Below are positions 51,009-58,322 of a stretch of 64,000 nucleotides of DNA, piece after piece. How positions within the stretch are numbered: position 1 is the first letter of the stretch; each line of letters opens with the position of its first letter. The notes under the pieces were generated by a model, which did not search any database, was not told where the DNA came from, and worked only from the letters and a program-made list of their open reading frames with translations. The stretch is from Sphingomonas brevis (GTDB taxonomy: Bacteria > Pseudomonadota > Alphaproteobacteria > Sphingomonadales > Sphingomonadaceae), in the NCBI RefSeq assembly GCF_023516505.1, contig NZ_JAMGBB010000001.1, positions 1,240,001-1,304,000 of the forward strand, read 5' to 3'. The translations under genes and the position numbers were made by a program.

Positions 51009-51889
51009 CACCATCCCCCCGAAGCGCCGCCGCCACCGAACGAGCCGCCGCCGCCTGAGAAGCCTCCGCCTCCGCCGCCACCGCCCCAGCCGCCGCCGCC
51101 GCCGCCCCAGCCGCCGCGCGAGCCGCGGCTGAGTTCGTTGAGGCCCCACAGGATGACCCAGGGGCTGATTCCTTCGCGGCGACGATAGCGACGTCCGCCG
51201 GCCCGCCTGGCGATCGATCCGATGATGACGAAGAATATGACGACGATGAACAGCACCGGGAATGGATTGACGCTCCTGTCGCTACGCTTTGCCTCCTGAG
51301 CGCCGACCTCCTGTGCCCGCTTGGCTGCTTCGGCCGCAGGCAGCTCCATCGTCTCGATGATCCGGTCGGCGCCGGCGGTGATCCCGCCGCCGAAGTCGCC
51401 CTCCTTGAAGCGCGGCACGATGCTCTCGCGAATGATCACGCTCGACACTGCGTCGGTCAGGAACACGCGCGCGCCATAGCCCGTCTCGATGCGGACCTTT
51501 CGCTCCTTGGGTGCGACCAGCAGGATGACGCCGTCATCCTTCTGCTCATTGCCGATGCCCCAGGCGCGGCCGAGCCGATAGCCATAATCCTCGATCGTCC
51601 GGCCCTCCAGGCTGTTGACCGTCGCGACGACGAACTGACGTCCGGTCCGCTGCTCCAGCGCTTCGGATTTCGAACCAATATCAACGACCTGTGCCGGGGT
51701 CAGCAGCCCGGCCTGGTCGACCACCCGGCCGGTCAGCTTGGGAAAGGTCTGCGCATAGGCCGCAGCGGAAATGAATAGCAGCAGAGCTGCCATCAAGACC
51801 CACTTCGTCATTCCCGCGAAAGCGGGAACCCAGCCCGGCGAATGCCTCCGGGTCCCCGCTTTCGCGGGAATGACGAGTGAGGAGTTCAT
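51008..51889 (-). CDS. Secreted TPM-domain protein with glycine-rich tail (YgcG-like)
   Basis: 293 residues from the ATG at 51889, nine bases after lemA. The TPM domain (about 50-190) has GRVVDQAGLLTPAQVVDIGSKSEALEQRTGRQFVVATV (quoted for position) and GIGNEQKDDGVILLVAPKERKVRIETGYG. One membrane span (about 212-232) precedes a Gly/Ser/Trp-rich tail, as usual in this family next to lemA. The first 27 residues come from a dispersed repeat (51806-51875). A clean signal peptide begins at the internal ATG 51811 (MTKWVLMAALLLFISAAAYAQ), which is an equally good start. Confidence 0.83.
   Translation of the reverse strand: MNSSLVIPAKAGTRRHSPGWVPAFAGMTKWVLMAALLLFISAAAYAQTFPKLTGRVVDQAGLLTPAQVVDIGSKSEALEQRTGRQFVVATVNSLEGRTIEDYGYRLGRAWGIGNEQKDDGVILLVAPKERKVRIETGYGARVFLTDAVSSVIIRESIVPRFKEGDFGGGITAGADRIIETMELPAAEAAKRAQEVGAQEAKRSDRSVNPFPVLFIVVIFFVIIGSIARRAGGRRYRRREGISPWVILWGLNELSRGSRGGWGGGGGGWGGGGGGGGFSGGGGSFGGGGASGGW
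51806..51875. repeat. 70-bp GTCATTCCCGCGAAAGC-type repeat at the TPM gene's 5' end
   Basis: CGTCATTCCCGCGAAAGCGG and its inverted partner CCGCTTTCGCGGGAATGACG form perfect long arms around a 30-bp centre. It is the better-preserved copy of the element at 13280-13349 and likewise overlaps the signal-peptide region of an exported protein. Confidence 0.8.
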
Positions 51890-51898
51890 CGGTCTTGC

Positions 51899-52498
51899 CT
51901 AGCCCGCGGTGTTGAAGTCGACCTTGGGCGCTTCCTGCGCGCCCGACGCCGCCTCGAAGGGGACCTTCGGCTTGGCGCCGTAGAAGATCTTGGCGCCGAT
52001 CGCGTCGGGGAAGGTACGAATGCGGGTGTTATAGGCCTGCACTGATTCATTGTAGTCGCGCCGCGCGACCAGGATCGAATTCTCGGTCCCCTCGATCTGG
52101 CTTTGCAGCGTCAGGAAATTCTGGTTGGACTTGAGGTCGGGATAAGCTTCCTGCAGCCGCTGGAGCGGAATGATCGCCTGGCTCAGGCGGCTCTGCGCGT
52201 CATTGAACGCGCGGACCTTGGCCGGATCATCCAGGTCCTCGGCACTCAGCGTAACCTTGCCGGCATCGGCCCGTGCCTGCGTCACCGCGATCAACACGCT
52301 GCTTTCCTGCTTGGCATAGCCCTTCACCGTCTCGACCAAATTGGGAACCAGGTCGGAGCGGCGCTGATACTCGCTCTGCAGATTACCCCACTTTGCATTC
52401 ACATTCTCCTCGGCCGTCGGAACCGAGTTAAGGCCGCAGCCGGCGAGGCTGAGAGCGGCCAGCGGAGCAAGCAGTTTCAGTCGGCGTACCAGATTCAT
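51899..52498 (-). CDS. lemA: LemA-family lipoprotein
   Basis: 199 residues from the ATG at 52498. The lipobox LSLAGC gives lipidation at about residue 21. The rest is the LemA helical bundle: NVNAKWGNLQSEYQRRSDLVPNLVETVKGYA (quoted for position), ARADAGKVTL, then LQEAYPDLKSNQNFLTLQ and ARRDYNESVQAYNTRIRTFP. LemA plus two TPM proteins is a conserved gene cluster; the biochemical role is unknown, with links to envelope stress and protease control. Confidence 0.9.
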   Translation of the reverse strand: MNLVRRLKLLAPLAALSLAGCGLNSVPTAEENVNAKWGNLQSEYQRRSDLVPNLVETVKGYAKQESSVLIAVTQARADAGKVTLSAEDLDDPAKVRAFNDAQSRLSQAIIPLQRLQEAYPDLKSNQNFLTLQSQIEGTENSILVARRDYNESVQAYNTRIRTFPDAIGAKIFYGAKPKVPFEAASGAQEAPKVDFNTAG

Positions 52499-52656
52499 CG
52501 TTCCACACCCCTTCGTTGCGTAACCGGAAAAGTAGAGGGCCGCGCGCAAAATTCAATCGGCTGTTTTAGCATGGCAACACACATTGGCCCGGATCGCTTT
52601 CCTTTCGGCCCGCGTTCGTTAGTCTCGCAGTCGCGACGCACCAGAGGGGAAACGCC

Positions 52657-53079
52657 ATGCTGTCGGAATTCAAAGCCTTCATCGCCAAGGGAAATGTCCT
52701 CGACCTCGCGGTTGCCGTGATCATCGGCGCCGCATTCGGAACCATCGCCACCAGCCTCACCGGCGACATCATCATGCCGATCGTCGGCGCGCTCTTCGGT
52801 GGGCTCGACTTCAGCAGCCACTTTGTCGTGCTTGGCGCTATTCCCGATACTTTCGCAGGCAATCCAGCGAGTTACGCGGAGTTGAAGGCTGCCGGCGTCC
52901 CGGTGCTCGGCTGGGGACAGTTCGTCACCGTGCTGATTAACTTCATCATCCTGGCGTTCATCATCTTTCTGCTTGTCCGCAGCGCCAACAAGGCGGTGAA
53001 GAAGGGCGAGGATGCGCCCGCCGGGCCAAGCGAAGTCGACCTCCTCACCGAAATCCGGGACGAGCTTAGAAAGCGCTAG
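52657..53079 (+). CDS. mscL: Large-conductance mechanosensitive channel
   Basis: 140 residues, the usual MscL size. N-terminal EFKAFIAKGNVLDLAVAVIIGAAFGTI is the amphipathic helix and pore-lining first span; the second span is FVTVLINFIILAFIIFLLV. A charged C-terminal helix follows (LLTEIRDELRKR). The channel opens under membrane tension to release solutes on osmotic downshock. AGAGGGG precedes the ATG. The stop overlaps that of the convergent lipoprotein by four bases. Confidence 0.96.
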   Translation: MLSEFKAFIAKGNVLDLAVAVIIGAAFGTIATSLTGDIIMPIVGALFGGLDFSSHFVVLGAIPDTFAGNPASYAELKAAGVPVLGWGQFVTVLINFIILAFIIFLLVRSANKAVKKGEDAPAGPSEVDLLTEIRDELRKR

Positions 53080-53957
53080 AGCTTAACCAGCATCTCGGGG
53101 ATCTTGGTCGATCCCGGACCGACGTCCCAATGGACCTGGCGGCCGGACGAACCCGCTACCGGGCCGTCCTCGCTGTTGTTGGTCAGTATCTCTCCGTCGG
53201 TAGTGACGGTGAAGCGCCCCTCGGCCCGTGAAACCGGTCCGTCGCTGCCCTTGTCGGGCAAGCCGAGCATCTTGGCCCGGGCACTGAACGGGCCAGAGCC
53301 GCCGGTCAGCGCCGGCGCCGTGACCATCACCGAACCATCGGTACGGCGGCGCAGCGTGATGAACGGGATAATGAGGTCGGTGTCGGGCATTAGCGGAAAG
53401 GCATAGTCCTGCGTCAGCCGCCCCTCGACATGATAGTCGACGTCGAAGACGCCCTTTCCCTTGTATGTGACTGACCGCCAGCCCTGATATTTCATAAGAT
53501 TGGCGGCGAAGCGGCGGTTCGAGGCGTCGTCCAATCCGGTCAGGCCAAACATCTTGGCCATATTCTCGGCTTCCTGGCGTTGCTCGGCCAGCTTCTCAGC
53601 TGCCCTTTTCTCATAGTCGGATTTCAGCTTGGCGATTTCGGCGGGGCTGCAGTTGCGCTGTTCGTCGGTCGATCCCTCGTCGGCATTGTCCTGGGACTGT
53701 TCCAGCGTGACCGAAACGACGCCGCCATCGGCCTTGGCCGACCCGTCCGCGAAACATTGCGCCAATTCATCGCTCCACGGCGCCGGATGCGTCCTGTCGT
53801 CCGGAATCTGCAAGACCACCTCGCCCTTGTAGTCGAGGACGAATCCGCCCGACTTGTTGAGTGCCAGGTTTGACGAAAACTTGCCCGGCCCCCAGAGGCA
53901 TCCGCAGAGCAGCAATGGCGCGGCCGCAGCCGCGAACATTTTCCCCCAATAGCGCAT
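53076..53957 (-). CDS. Lipoprotein of unknown function
   Basis: 293 residues with lipobox PLLLCGC (cysteine about 20). The mature part has a beta-rich N-terminal segment (SGGFVLDYKGEVVLQIPDD), a charged coiled-coil stretch near 108-140 (EIAKLKSDYEKRAAEKLAEQRQEAENMAKMF, quoted for position), and a C-terminal beta region. No enzyme motif was recognised. GAAAGGGG precedes the ATG. It is 24 bp downstream of the amidohydrolase on the same strand. Confidence 0.7.
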   Translation of the reverse strand: MRYWGKMFAAAAAPLLLCGCLWGPGKFSSNLALNKSGGFVLDYKGEVVLQIPDDRTHPAPWSDELAQCFADGSAKADGGVVSVTLEQSQDNADEGSTDEQRNCSPAEIAKLKSDYEKRAAEKLAEQRQEAENMAKMFGLTGLDDASNRRFAANLMKYQGWRSVTYKGKGVFDVDYHVEGRLTQDYAFPLMPDTDLIIPFITLRRRTDGSVMVTAPALTGGSGPFSARAKMLGLPDKGSDGPVSRAEGRFTVTTDGEILTNNSEDGPVAGSSGRQVHWDVGPGSTKIPEMLVKL

Positions 53958-53981
53958 CCCGTACCCCTTTCGGCGTGAACC

Positions 53982-56024
53982 CTATTTCGGGCGGCCGCTG
54001 AAACCAGCTTCCTTTCGCAATTCGTCGCCGTCCAGCAGTGCGCCGTCAAGCACGACCTTGTCGACGTGCCTTAGGTCGCCGATGTTCGCCTCCGGGTCGC
54101 CGTCGACCAGCAGCAGGTCGGCTTCCTTGCCGACCGCGATCGAACCGGTACGCTTGTCGGCCTTGACGTTGCGAGCAGCGTCAATGGTGGCAGTCGCCAA
54201 TGCTTCCGCGGGCGTCATTCCACCCGCCACGTAAAGCTCGAGCTCGCGAACCAGCTCCGTGCCCTGCCCATCGGTCCCGGCGACGATCGGAACGCCGGCC
54301 TTACGCATGACCGCGACATATTCCAGCATATGCTTGACGCTGGCGCGCGCTTCGTCGCGCGTCGTTCCTTCAGGCAGGGGGATCGGTCCCGACTTGAAGC
54401 CGCGCTCAACCGCCGGAGGGAGAGTGCCGACATATGCGCTGTAGGCCGGCGAGACCTTTCCCGCCTCCGAGGTCAGCGTGCCCTCGACAACGACCAGAGT
54501 CGGGTCGACCGTGATTTTCCTTTCGGCCAACGTCCTGATGACCGTCCGCGTGGGTTCGGCGTTGAAGTCGACGTCCTTGAAATATTTGCCGGGACCGGTC
54601 ATCCGCAGCGTCGTGTTCGACTTGGCGACGATCTCGTCGGGCATCGCCTGCATTGTCGCGAAATAGATGTGTGTGATTTCATCATAGCCGGCGTTGACCG
54701 CATCCAGCGTCCGCATTCCCGCCGGGATATGGCCGTGGACATGCAGCCCTAGCTCGTGCGCAAGCTTTGCCGCCGGCGGTATCCACGCCGGATTCATCGA
54801 CGTGTAGAATTTCACGGCAGTCAGGTTCGCGGCCTTGATCTTGCGCACTGCCGCGAGGGTTTCCTCGAGACTCGAAACCGTGAGACTGCCCTGGGCGGCC
54901 AGCGGTCCCTTCTGATCGATGATAACCGAATTGAACTGCTCCGGGCCGACCATCAGGCCCTTGGCCCGGCGCTCGCGCTGAGACACCGCCAGCTCGATGC
55001 TCCCGCCCGGATTGCGTGCGGACGTGACCCCGAGGGCTACTTCGCTAAGCGCGTTGAAGTCGTCCGACACGTGCATGTGGCTGTCCCACAGGCCGGGAAC
55101 CAGCGTCTTGCCGGCGCCGTCGATGACGCGAGCGCCTGCAGCGAGCTTCGGCAGCGCGGTGCCGACGCTGGCGATCTTGCCGTCCGATACCACCACATTC
55201 TGGCCGGTAACGAAACGCTCCTTGTCGGCATCGTATATTTTGACATTGCGGAACAGCACTGGCCGCATTGTCTCCGCAGTTAGCAACCGTTTGGCGATGG
55301 CCGGAGCGAGCTCCGCAATCGCCGCCTCTTGTGCCGCGATCATCGGCTTGAGATTTGCTTCATACCCTTCGGGCATCAGCGCGAGAGCGCCGACGAACCC
55401 GAAAATCTTTCCGTCGTCGAACAACCACACCGGTGCCGGTGACTGGCCGATACCCTTGAAAAAATACAGGTTCGCGGTCCGCGGGCCGTTCGGGCCCACG
55501 GCACTAAAGGCCGTGGCCGACCGTTCGAGCGTACCGTGGCCGGATGGAAGCAAAGCGACACCTGCCGCACCCGCCTTTAGGAACAGCGGAATTGTCGCGT
55601 CGCCTGCCAGGAAGGTACCGCCGAACGTGTTGTAGGTGCCCTGTCCCGCGGGCGCCTGTCCCTCGTCTACGGTCGTTTTCCAGTGGGCCGTTGCCTGGTC
55701 GATTGCGAATGTCTCTGCCGAATCGCCACTGGGAGTCACGCCGCGGACGGTGAAGCTGACCGGCTTTCCAGTCGCATCGAGCTTCACCACTTCGTCCTGC
55801 TCGAACACCAGGCCTCGAAGGAGGATGGATTCGCGATAGGCAATGCCTCCGTCAGGCAAGGTCCAGCGCCATTCGTCGCCATGCTTGCCGGCCTCGGAGA
55901 CAACAACATAATGGTCTGCACCAGCCGGCGGGACGAGCAATTGCTCCTTGGGAACGGGCGCCGCGGCCAAGGCGACGGGCGAAACTGCAAGACAAAGCGC
56001 AACCAGCGCACGGCGAACGGTCAT
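53982..56024 (-). CDS. Exported metal-dependent amidohydrolase (imidazolonepropionase-like)
   Basis: 680 residues with a signal peptide (about 1-21, VSPVALAAAP). An N-terminal beta domain of about 240 residues precedes an amidohydrolase TIM barrel (about 255-675): the metal motif DSHMHV, the catalytic lysine region LTAVKFYTSMN, HVHGHIPAG, EITHIYF and the conserved GTDGQGTEL. The C-terminal ADLLLVDGDPEANI is the typical barrel-closing segment. Members of this exported group act as dipeptidases or lactonases; the substrate here is unknown. Confidence 0.83.
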   Translation of the reverse strand: MTVRRALVALCLAVSPVALAAAPVPKEQLLVPPAGADHYVVVSEAGKHGDEWRWTLPDGGIAYRESILLRGLVFEQDEVVKLDATGKPVSFTVRGVTPSGDSAETFAIDQATAHWKTTVDEGQAPAGQGTYNTFGGTFLAGDATIPLFLKAGAAGVALLPSGHGTLERSATAFSAVGPNGPRTANLYFFKGIGQSPAPVWLFDDGKIFGFVGALALMPEGYEANLKPMIAAQEAAIAELAPAIAKRLLTAETMRPVLFRNVKIYDADKERFVTGQNVVVSDGKIASVGTALPKLAAGARVIDGAGKTLVPGLWDSHMHVSDDFNALSEVALGVTSARNPGGSIELAVSQRERRAKGLMVGPEQFNSVIIDQKGPLAAQGSLTVSSLEETLAAVRKIKAANLTAVKFYTSMNPAWIPPAAKLAHELGLHVHGHIPAGMRTLDAVNAGYDEITHIYFATMQAMPDEIVAKSNTTLRMTGPGKYFKDVDFNAEPTRTVIRTLAERKITVDPTLVVVEGTLTSEAGKVSPAYSAYVGTLPPAVERGFKSGPIPLPEGTTRDEARASVKHMLEYVAVMRKAGVPIVAGTDGQGTELVRELELYVAGGMTPAEALATATIDAARNVKADKRTGSIAVGKEADLLLVDGDPEANIGDLRHVDKVVLDGALLDGDELRKEAGFSGRPK

Positions 56025-56123
56025 CAGGCGACTCCCCCGGTTTCGAACGGGCGCACCCTGCGACGGTGCCCGACGCGCCGCAAGTCACGGTTCGACCAAC
56101 GCACAAATGGAAGAATGGAAAGT

Positions 56124-56186
56124 GGGAGGCTTCTGTTGCCCGGCGCCTCCCGTGCCGCTGGAATCCCCTTCTGTTGCCCGGTGGGG
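56124..56186 (-). other. Twin stem-loops with nearly identical 14-nt loops downstream of ssrA
   Basis: Hairpin A has stem CCCC/GGGG at 56165-56168 and 56183-56186. Hairpin B has stem GGGAGGC/GCCTCCC at 56124-56130 and 56145-56151. On the minus (RNA-sense) strand both loops read CCGGGCAACAGAA preceded by A or G. The stems differ while the loop is kept, so the loop sequence itself is probably what is selected. They follow the tmRNA 3' end. Confidence 0.6.
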
Positions 56187-56478
56187 TCCGACCGCGCTTA
56201 AGCTTTATAACCTTAGACCGTTAGGCCCTCAGTTACGCAGCAAGAGCGAGCGCCTCGTTATCGTTGGCACTTGTGTGAATGAGCCGTCACGGTGGTCTCA
56301 TACCGATCGGCAACCGGGACTTTATTGCACTCGTCGATCCTATTTCGCCCCCATCAGCAGCGGCGCAATCTGCATGTTGCGCACTTCGCCGCTGGTGGTG
56401 GAGGCGCCGGGGTACTGCCCCCCGGGTCCGAAATGCCTATTCCACCCGATACTCTACCGACATAGCCGGTTTCCCGGC
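56187..56478 (-). ncRNA. ssrA: Two-piece (circularly permuted) tmRNA
   Basis: Read on the minus strand. The acceptor piece starts with a GCCGG-GAAA-CCGGC hairpin (56478-56465) and ends GGCGCCTCCACCA at 56396. A 43-nt spacer (56395-56353) is expected to be excised. The coding piece starts GGGGGCGAAATAGGATCGAC at 56352; GGGGGCG pairs with CGCCTCC to rebuild the acceptor stem. The tag codons at 56268-56233 read ANDNEALALAA then TAA, an alphaproteobacterial tmRNA tag. Both ends are approximate. It rescues ribosomes stalled on broken mRNA and marks the product for proteolysis. The plus-strand open frame over this region is not a gene. Confidence 0.93.
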
Positions 56479-56484
56479 CCGTCT

Positions 56485-56513
56485 AAGATAGGTGACCGGC
56501 CGTTTTGATGCAA
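56485..56513 (-). promoter_or_regulatory. Probable ssrA promoter
   Basis: On the minus strand TTGCAT (56513-56508) and TATCTT (56490-56485) are 17 bp apart, placing transcription start at about 56478, the first base of the acceptor-piece hairpin. Confidence 0.5.
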
Positions 56514-56621
56514 CCAATTGACAAAATGCCAGCCGTTTCGGAACCGTCGAGCGAGTGGTAGCGTTGGAACCGGTCACGTGGGCTGGCATTGCGCCATCAC
56601 GCTGGAACAAGGGGATTATTG

Positions 56622-56891
56622 ATGAAGAAGGTTTCTTTTGCTGTTGTCGGTGCCGCCGCTCTCGCGCTCGCTGCGTGTGGCGGCAAGGGCGACGACAGCT
56701 TGGGTGAGAACGTCCAGGAAAACTATGAAAATGCCGCCGAGAACCTGGATGCGGCAGCCGACAGCACTGCCAACGCGGCCGAAGCTGACGCACTTGAGAA
56801 CCAGGCCGACGCACTCCGCGAGGAAGGCGAAGCCAAGGAAGATGCGATCGACAAGGCCGACGTCAACGCGGCCGCCGTTAACGCCATGTAG
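56622..56891 (+). CDS. Small alanine-rich lipoprotein
   Basis: 89 residues from the ATG at 56622, with AAGGGGA before it. The lipobox LALAAC gives lipidation at about residue 19. The rest is a highly charged Ala/Glu/Asp-rich helix (NAAENLDAAADSTANAAEAD and so on), a likely coiled coil. It resembles small envelope lipoproteins common in sphingomonads. A strong terminator follows. Confidence 0.75.
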   Translation: MKKVSFAVVGAAALALAACGGKGDDSLGENVQENYENAAENLDAAADSTANAAEADALENQADALREEGEAKEDAIDKADVNAAAVNAM

Positions 56892-56923
56892 CTAGGCTCC
56901 GCCCCCAGCGGGGTGGAAAGCGA

Positions 56924-56956
56924 GGGCCGGCGCCGAAAGGTTGCCGGCCCTTTTTT
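56924..56956 (+). terminator. Rho-independent terminator
   Basis: GGGCCGGC (56924-56931) and GCCGGCCC (56943-56950) form a perfect 8-bp stem with an 11-nt loop, followed directly by TTTTTT. It ends the small lipoprotein transcript. Confidence 0.9.
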
Positions 56957-56984
56957 GCGGACGATATCCTGCTAGGGGCAAATC

Positions 56985-57740
56985 ATGAGCGACGATGCCA
57001 TCCCCGCGGCGACTCTTGTCGTGTGGCGCGACCCCGTCACCAGCACCGGCGAGAAGCCGCAAATATTGGTGGTCGAGCGGTCGGCGCGGATGGCTTTTGC
57101 AGCTGGAGCGGTTGTTTTCCCGGGCGGCCGAATCGACGATGTGGACCGCAGCCTCGCTGCGGCACTCGGCCGACCCGACGAGGCGGCCAAAGTAACCGCA
57201 ATCCGCGAAACGATCGAAGAGACCGCTGTCGTGCCTGCCATGCAGCAGTTGGTCAGTCCCGGAATTGGGCTCGAGCTGCAGCGAGCACTGATCGAAGGCG
57301 AAGACTTCGGCAGACTGCTGACTGACCGAGAACTCGCGCTCGACCTCGACGCATTGACTCCTTTCGCGCGCTGGATGCCCGCGTTCAAGCATGCGCGGAA
57401 ATTCGACACATTATTCTATTTGGCCCGCGCGCCAGAGGGCCAATGGCTGCCAGTGCCCCAACCGGGAGAATGCGAAGCTGCCGAATGGGCCAGCGCGGAA
57501 GACCTGCTGGAGCGCATAGAGCGAGGCGAATCCAGCGCTATCTTTCCGACCAAACGCAACCTGGAACGGCTTGCCCGGCTGGCGAGTCTGGATGCGGCGA
57601 TTGATGACGCGCGAAGCCATTCGTTGGACACCATCATCCCGTGGATCGAAGAGATTGGCGGCGAAACGCATGTGCGCATACCGGAAGATCGCGGCTATCC
57701 GGTGATTTCGGAGCCGCTGGCCACCGCCTTTCGCGCCTAA
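56985..57740 (+). CDS. Nudix hydrolase (NUDT19/CoA-diphosphatase-like)
   Basis: 251 residues. VVFPGGRIDDVD and the Nudix core AIRETIEETAV are separated by an insert of about 20 residues (RSLAAALGRPDEAAKV), the arrangement of the NUDT19 subgroup rather than a compact Nudix box. That subgroup hydrolyses CoA and acyl-CoA derivatives; the substrate here is inferred from this resemblance only. It is flanked by terminators on both sides, so it is probably transcribed alone. Confidence 0.78.
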   Translation: MSDDAIPAATLVVWRDPVTSTGEKPQILVVERSARMAFAAGAVVFPGGRIDDVDRSLAAALGRPDEAAKVTAIRETIEETAVVPAMQQLVSPGIGLELQRALIEGEDFGRLLTDRELALDLDALTPFARWMPAFKHARKFDTLFYLARAPEGQWLPVPQPGECEAAEWASAEDLLERIERGESSAIFPTKRNLERLARLASLDAAIDDARSHSLDTIIPWIEEIGGETHVRIPEDRGYPVISEPLATAFRA

Positions 57741-57763
57741 ACGGCGACTCACCCCAAAATGAA

Positions 57764-57790
57764 AGGGGCCCCGGCAATGCCGGGGCCCCT
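57764..57790. terminator. Bidirectional terminator hairpin
   Basis: AGGGGCCCCGGC and GCCGGGGCCCCT form a perfect 12-bp stem with a 3-nt loop between the convergent Nudix and SWIB genes. On the minus strand it is followed by TTTCATTTT, so it terminates the SWIB transcript well; on the plus strand the tail is CCTCCTC. Confidence 0.8.
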
Positions 57791-57827
57791 CCTCATTCGC
57801 TTACCGCGGCTAGTGGCGGCCAGCGAA

Positions 57828-58094
57828 CTAGCTGAGATGCTTCGACAGGTGCTTGTTCATTTCGAACATGGTGCACTTGTCGGTGCCAAACACCTTGCGG
57901 AGCTTGTCGTCGGCCAGGATTTCCCGCTTGTTATTCGGGTTTTGCAAGTTGTTCTTGCGAATATGGTCCCACACCTTGGAAACGACTTCGCTACGCGGCA
58001 GCGGGGCCGAACCCACAATTGCGGCGAGATCTGCCGACGGGGTTACCGGGCGGGCAAGTCCGCCCCCTGCTTTACGACCAGTCCCTTTTGCCAT
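57828..58094 (-). CDS. Stand-alone SWIB/MDM2-domain protein
   Basis: 88 residues from the ATG at 58094 with AGGAGG before it. After a basic Lys/Gly/Arg-rich start (MAKGTGRKAGGGLARPVTP) nearly the whole protein is a SWIB domain: AIVGSAPLPRSEVVSKVWDHI, KNNLQNPNNKREILADDKLRKVFG (quoted for position) and MFEMNKHLSKHL. The domain is best known from eukaryotic SWI/SNF subunits. Bacterial single-domain versions occur; in chlamydiae one is fused to topoisomerase I. The basic tail suggests DNA association. Confidence 0.88.
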   Translation of the reverse strand: MAKGTGRKAGGGLARPVTPSADLAAIVGSAPLPRSEVVSKVWDHIRKNNLQNPNNKREILADDKLRKVFGTDKCTMFEMNKHLSKHLS

Positions 58095-58322
58095 TTGGCC
58101 CTCCTGTTGTTCTGAGAGAGATAGAGCGCGATTCCCCTCTGTGCGCAAGAGGGAGACGGGCATCAAAATGGTTAACTTGCGGCTGAATGTCATTTTTCCG
58201 CGCCTTGAGCGCGAAAACGCATGCGACATTGGGCCTTTTGCGAGGTTTTACCGCACGACTCGAATAAGCGGTTTCGAGCATACCGGCTATTGGCCGAATG
58301 GCCGGAATCGGTGCCTGAAGCC

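Noticed and set aside
55948-56508. 186-codon plus-strand frame spanning the end of the amidohydrolase gene and ssrA
   Set aside because: It covers a tmRNA gene and hairpins on the other strand; no ribosome-binding site or recognisable domain.
58095-58322. Possible small RNA or tRNA in the gap between the SWIB and desaturase genes
   Set aside because: Only weak hairpins (for example CGCGC/GCGCG at about 58199-58213) are present, with no tRNA features and no promoter I could defend.
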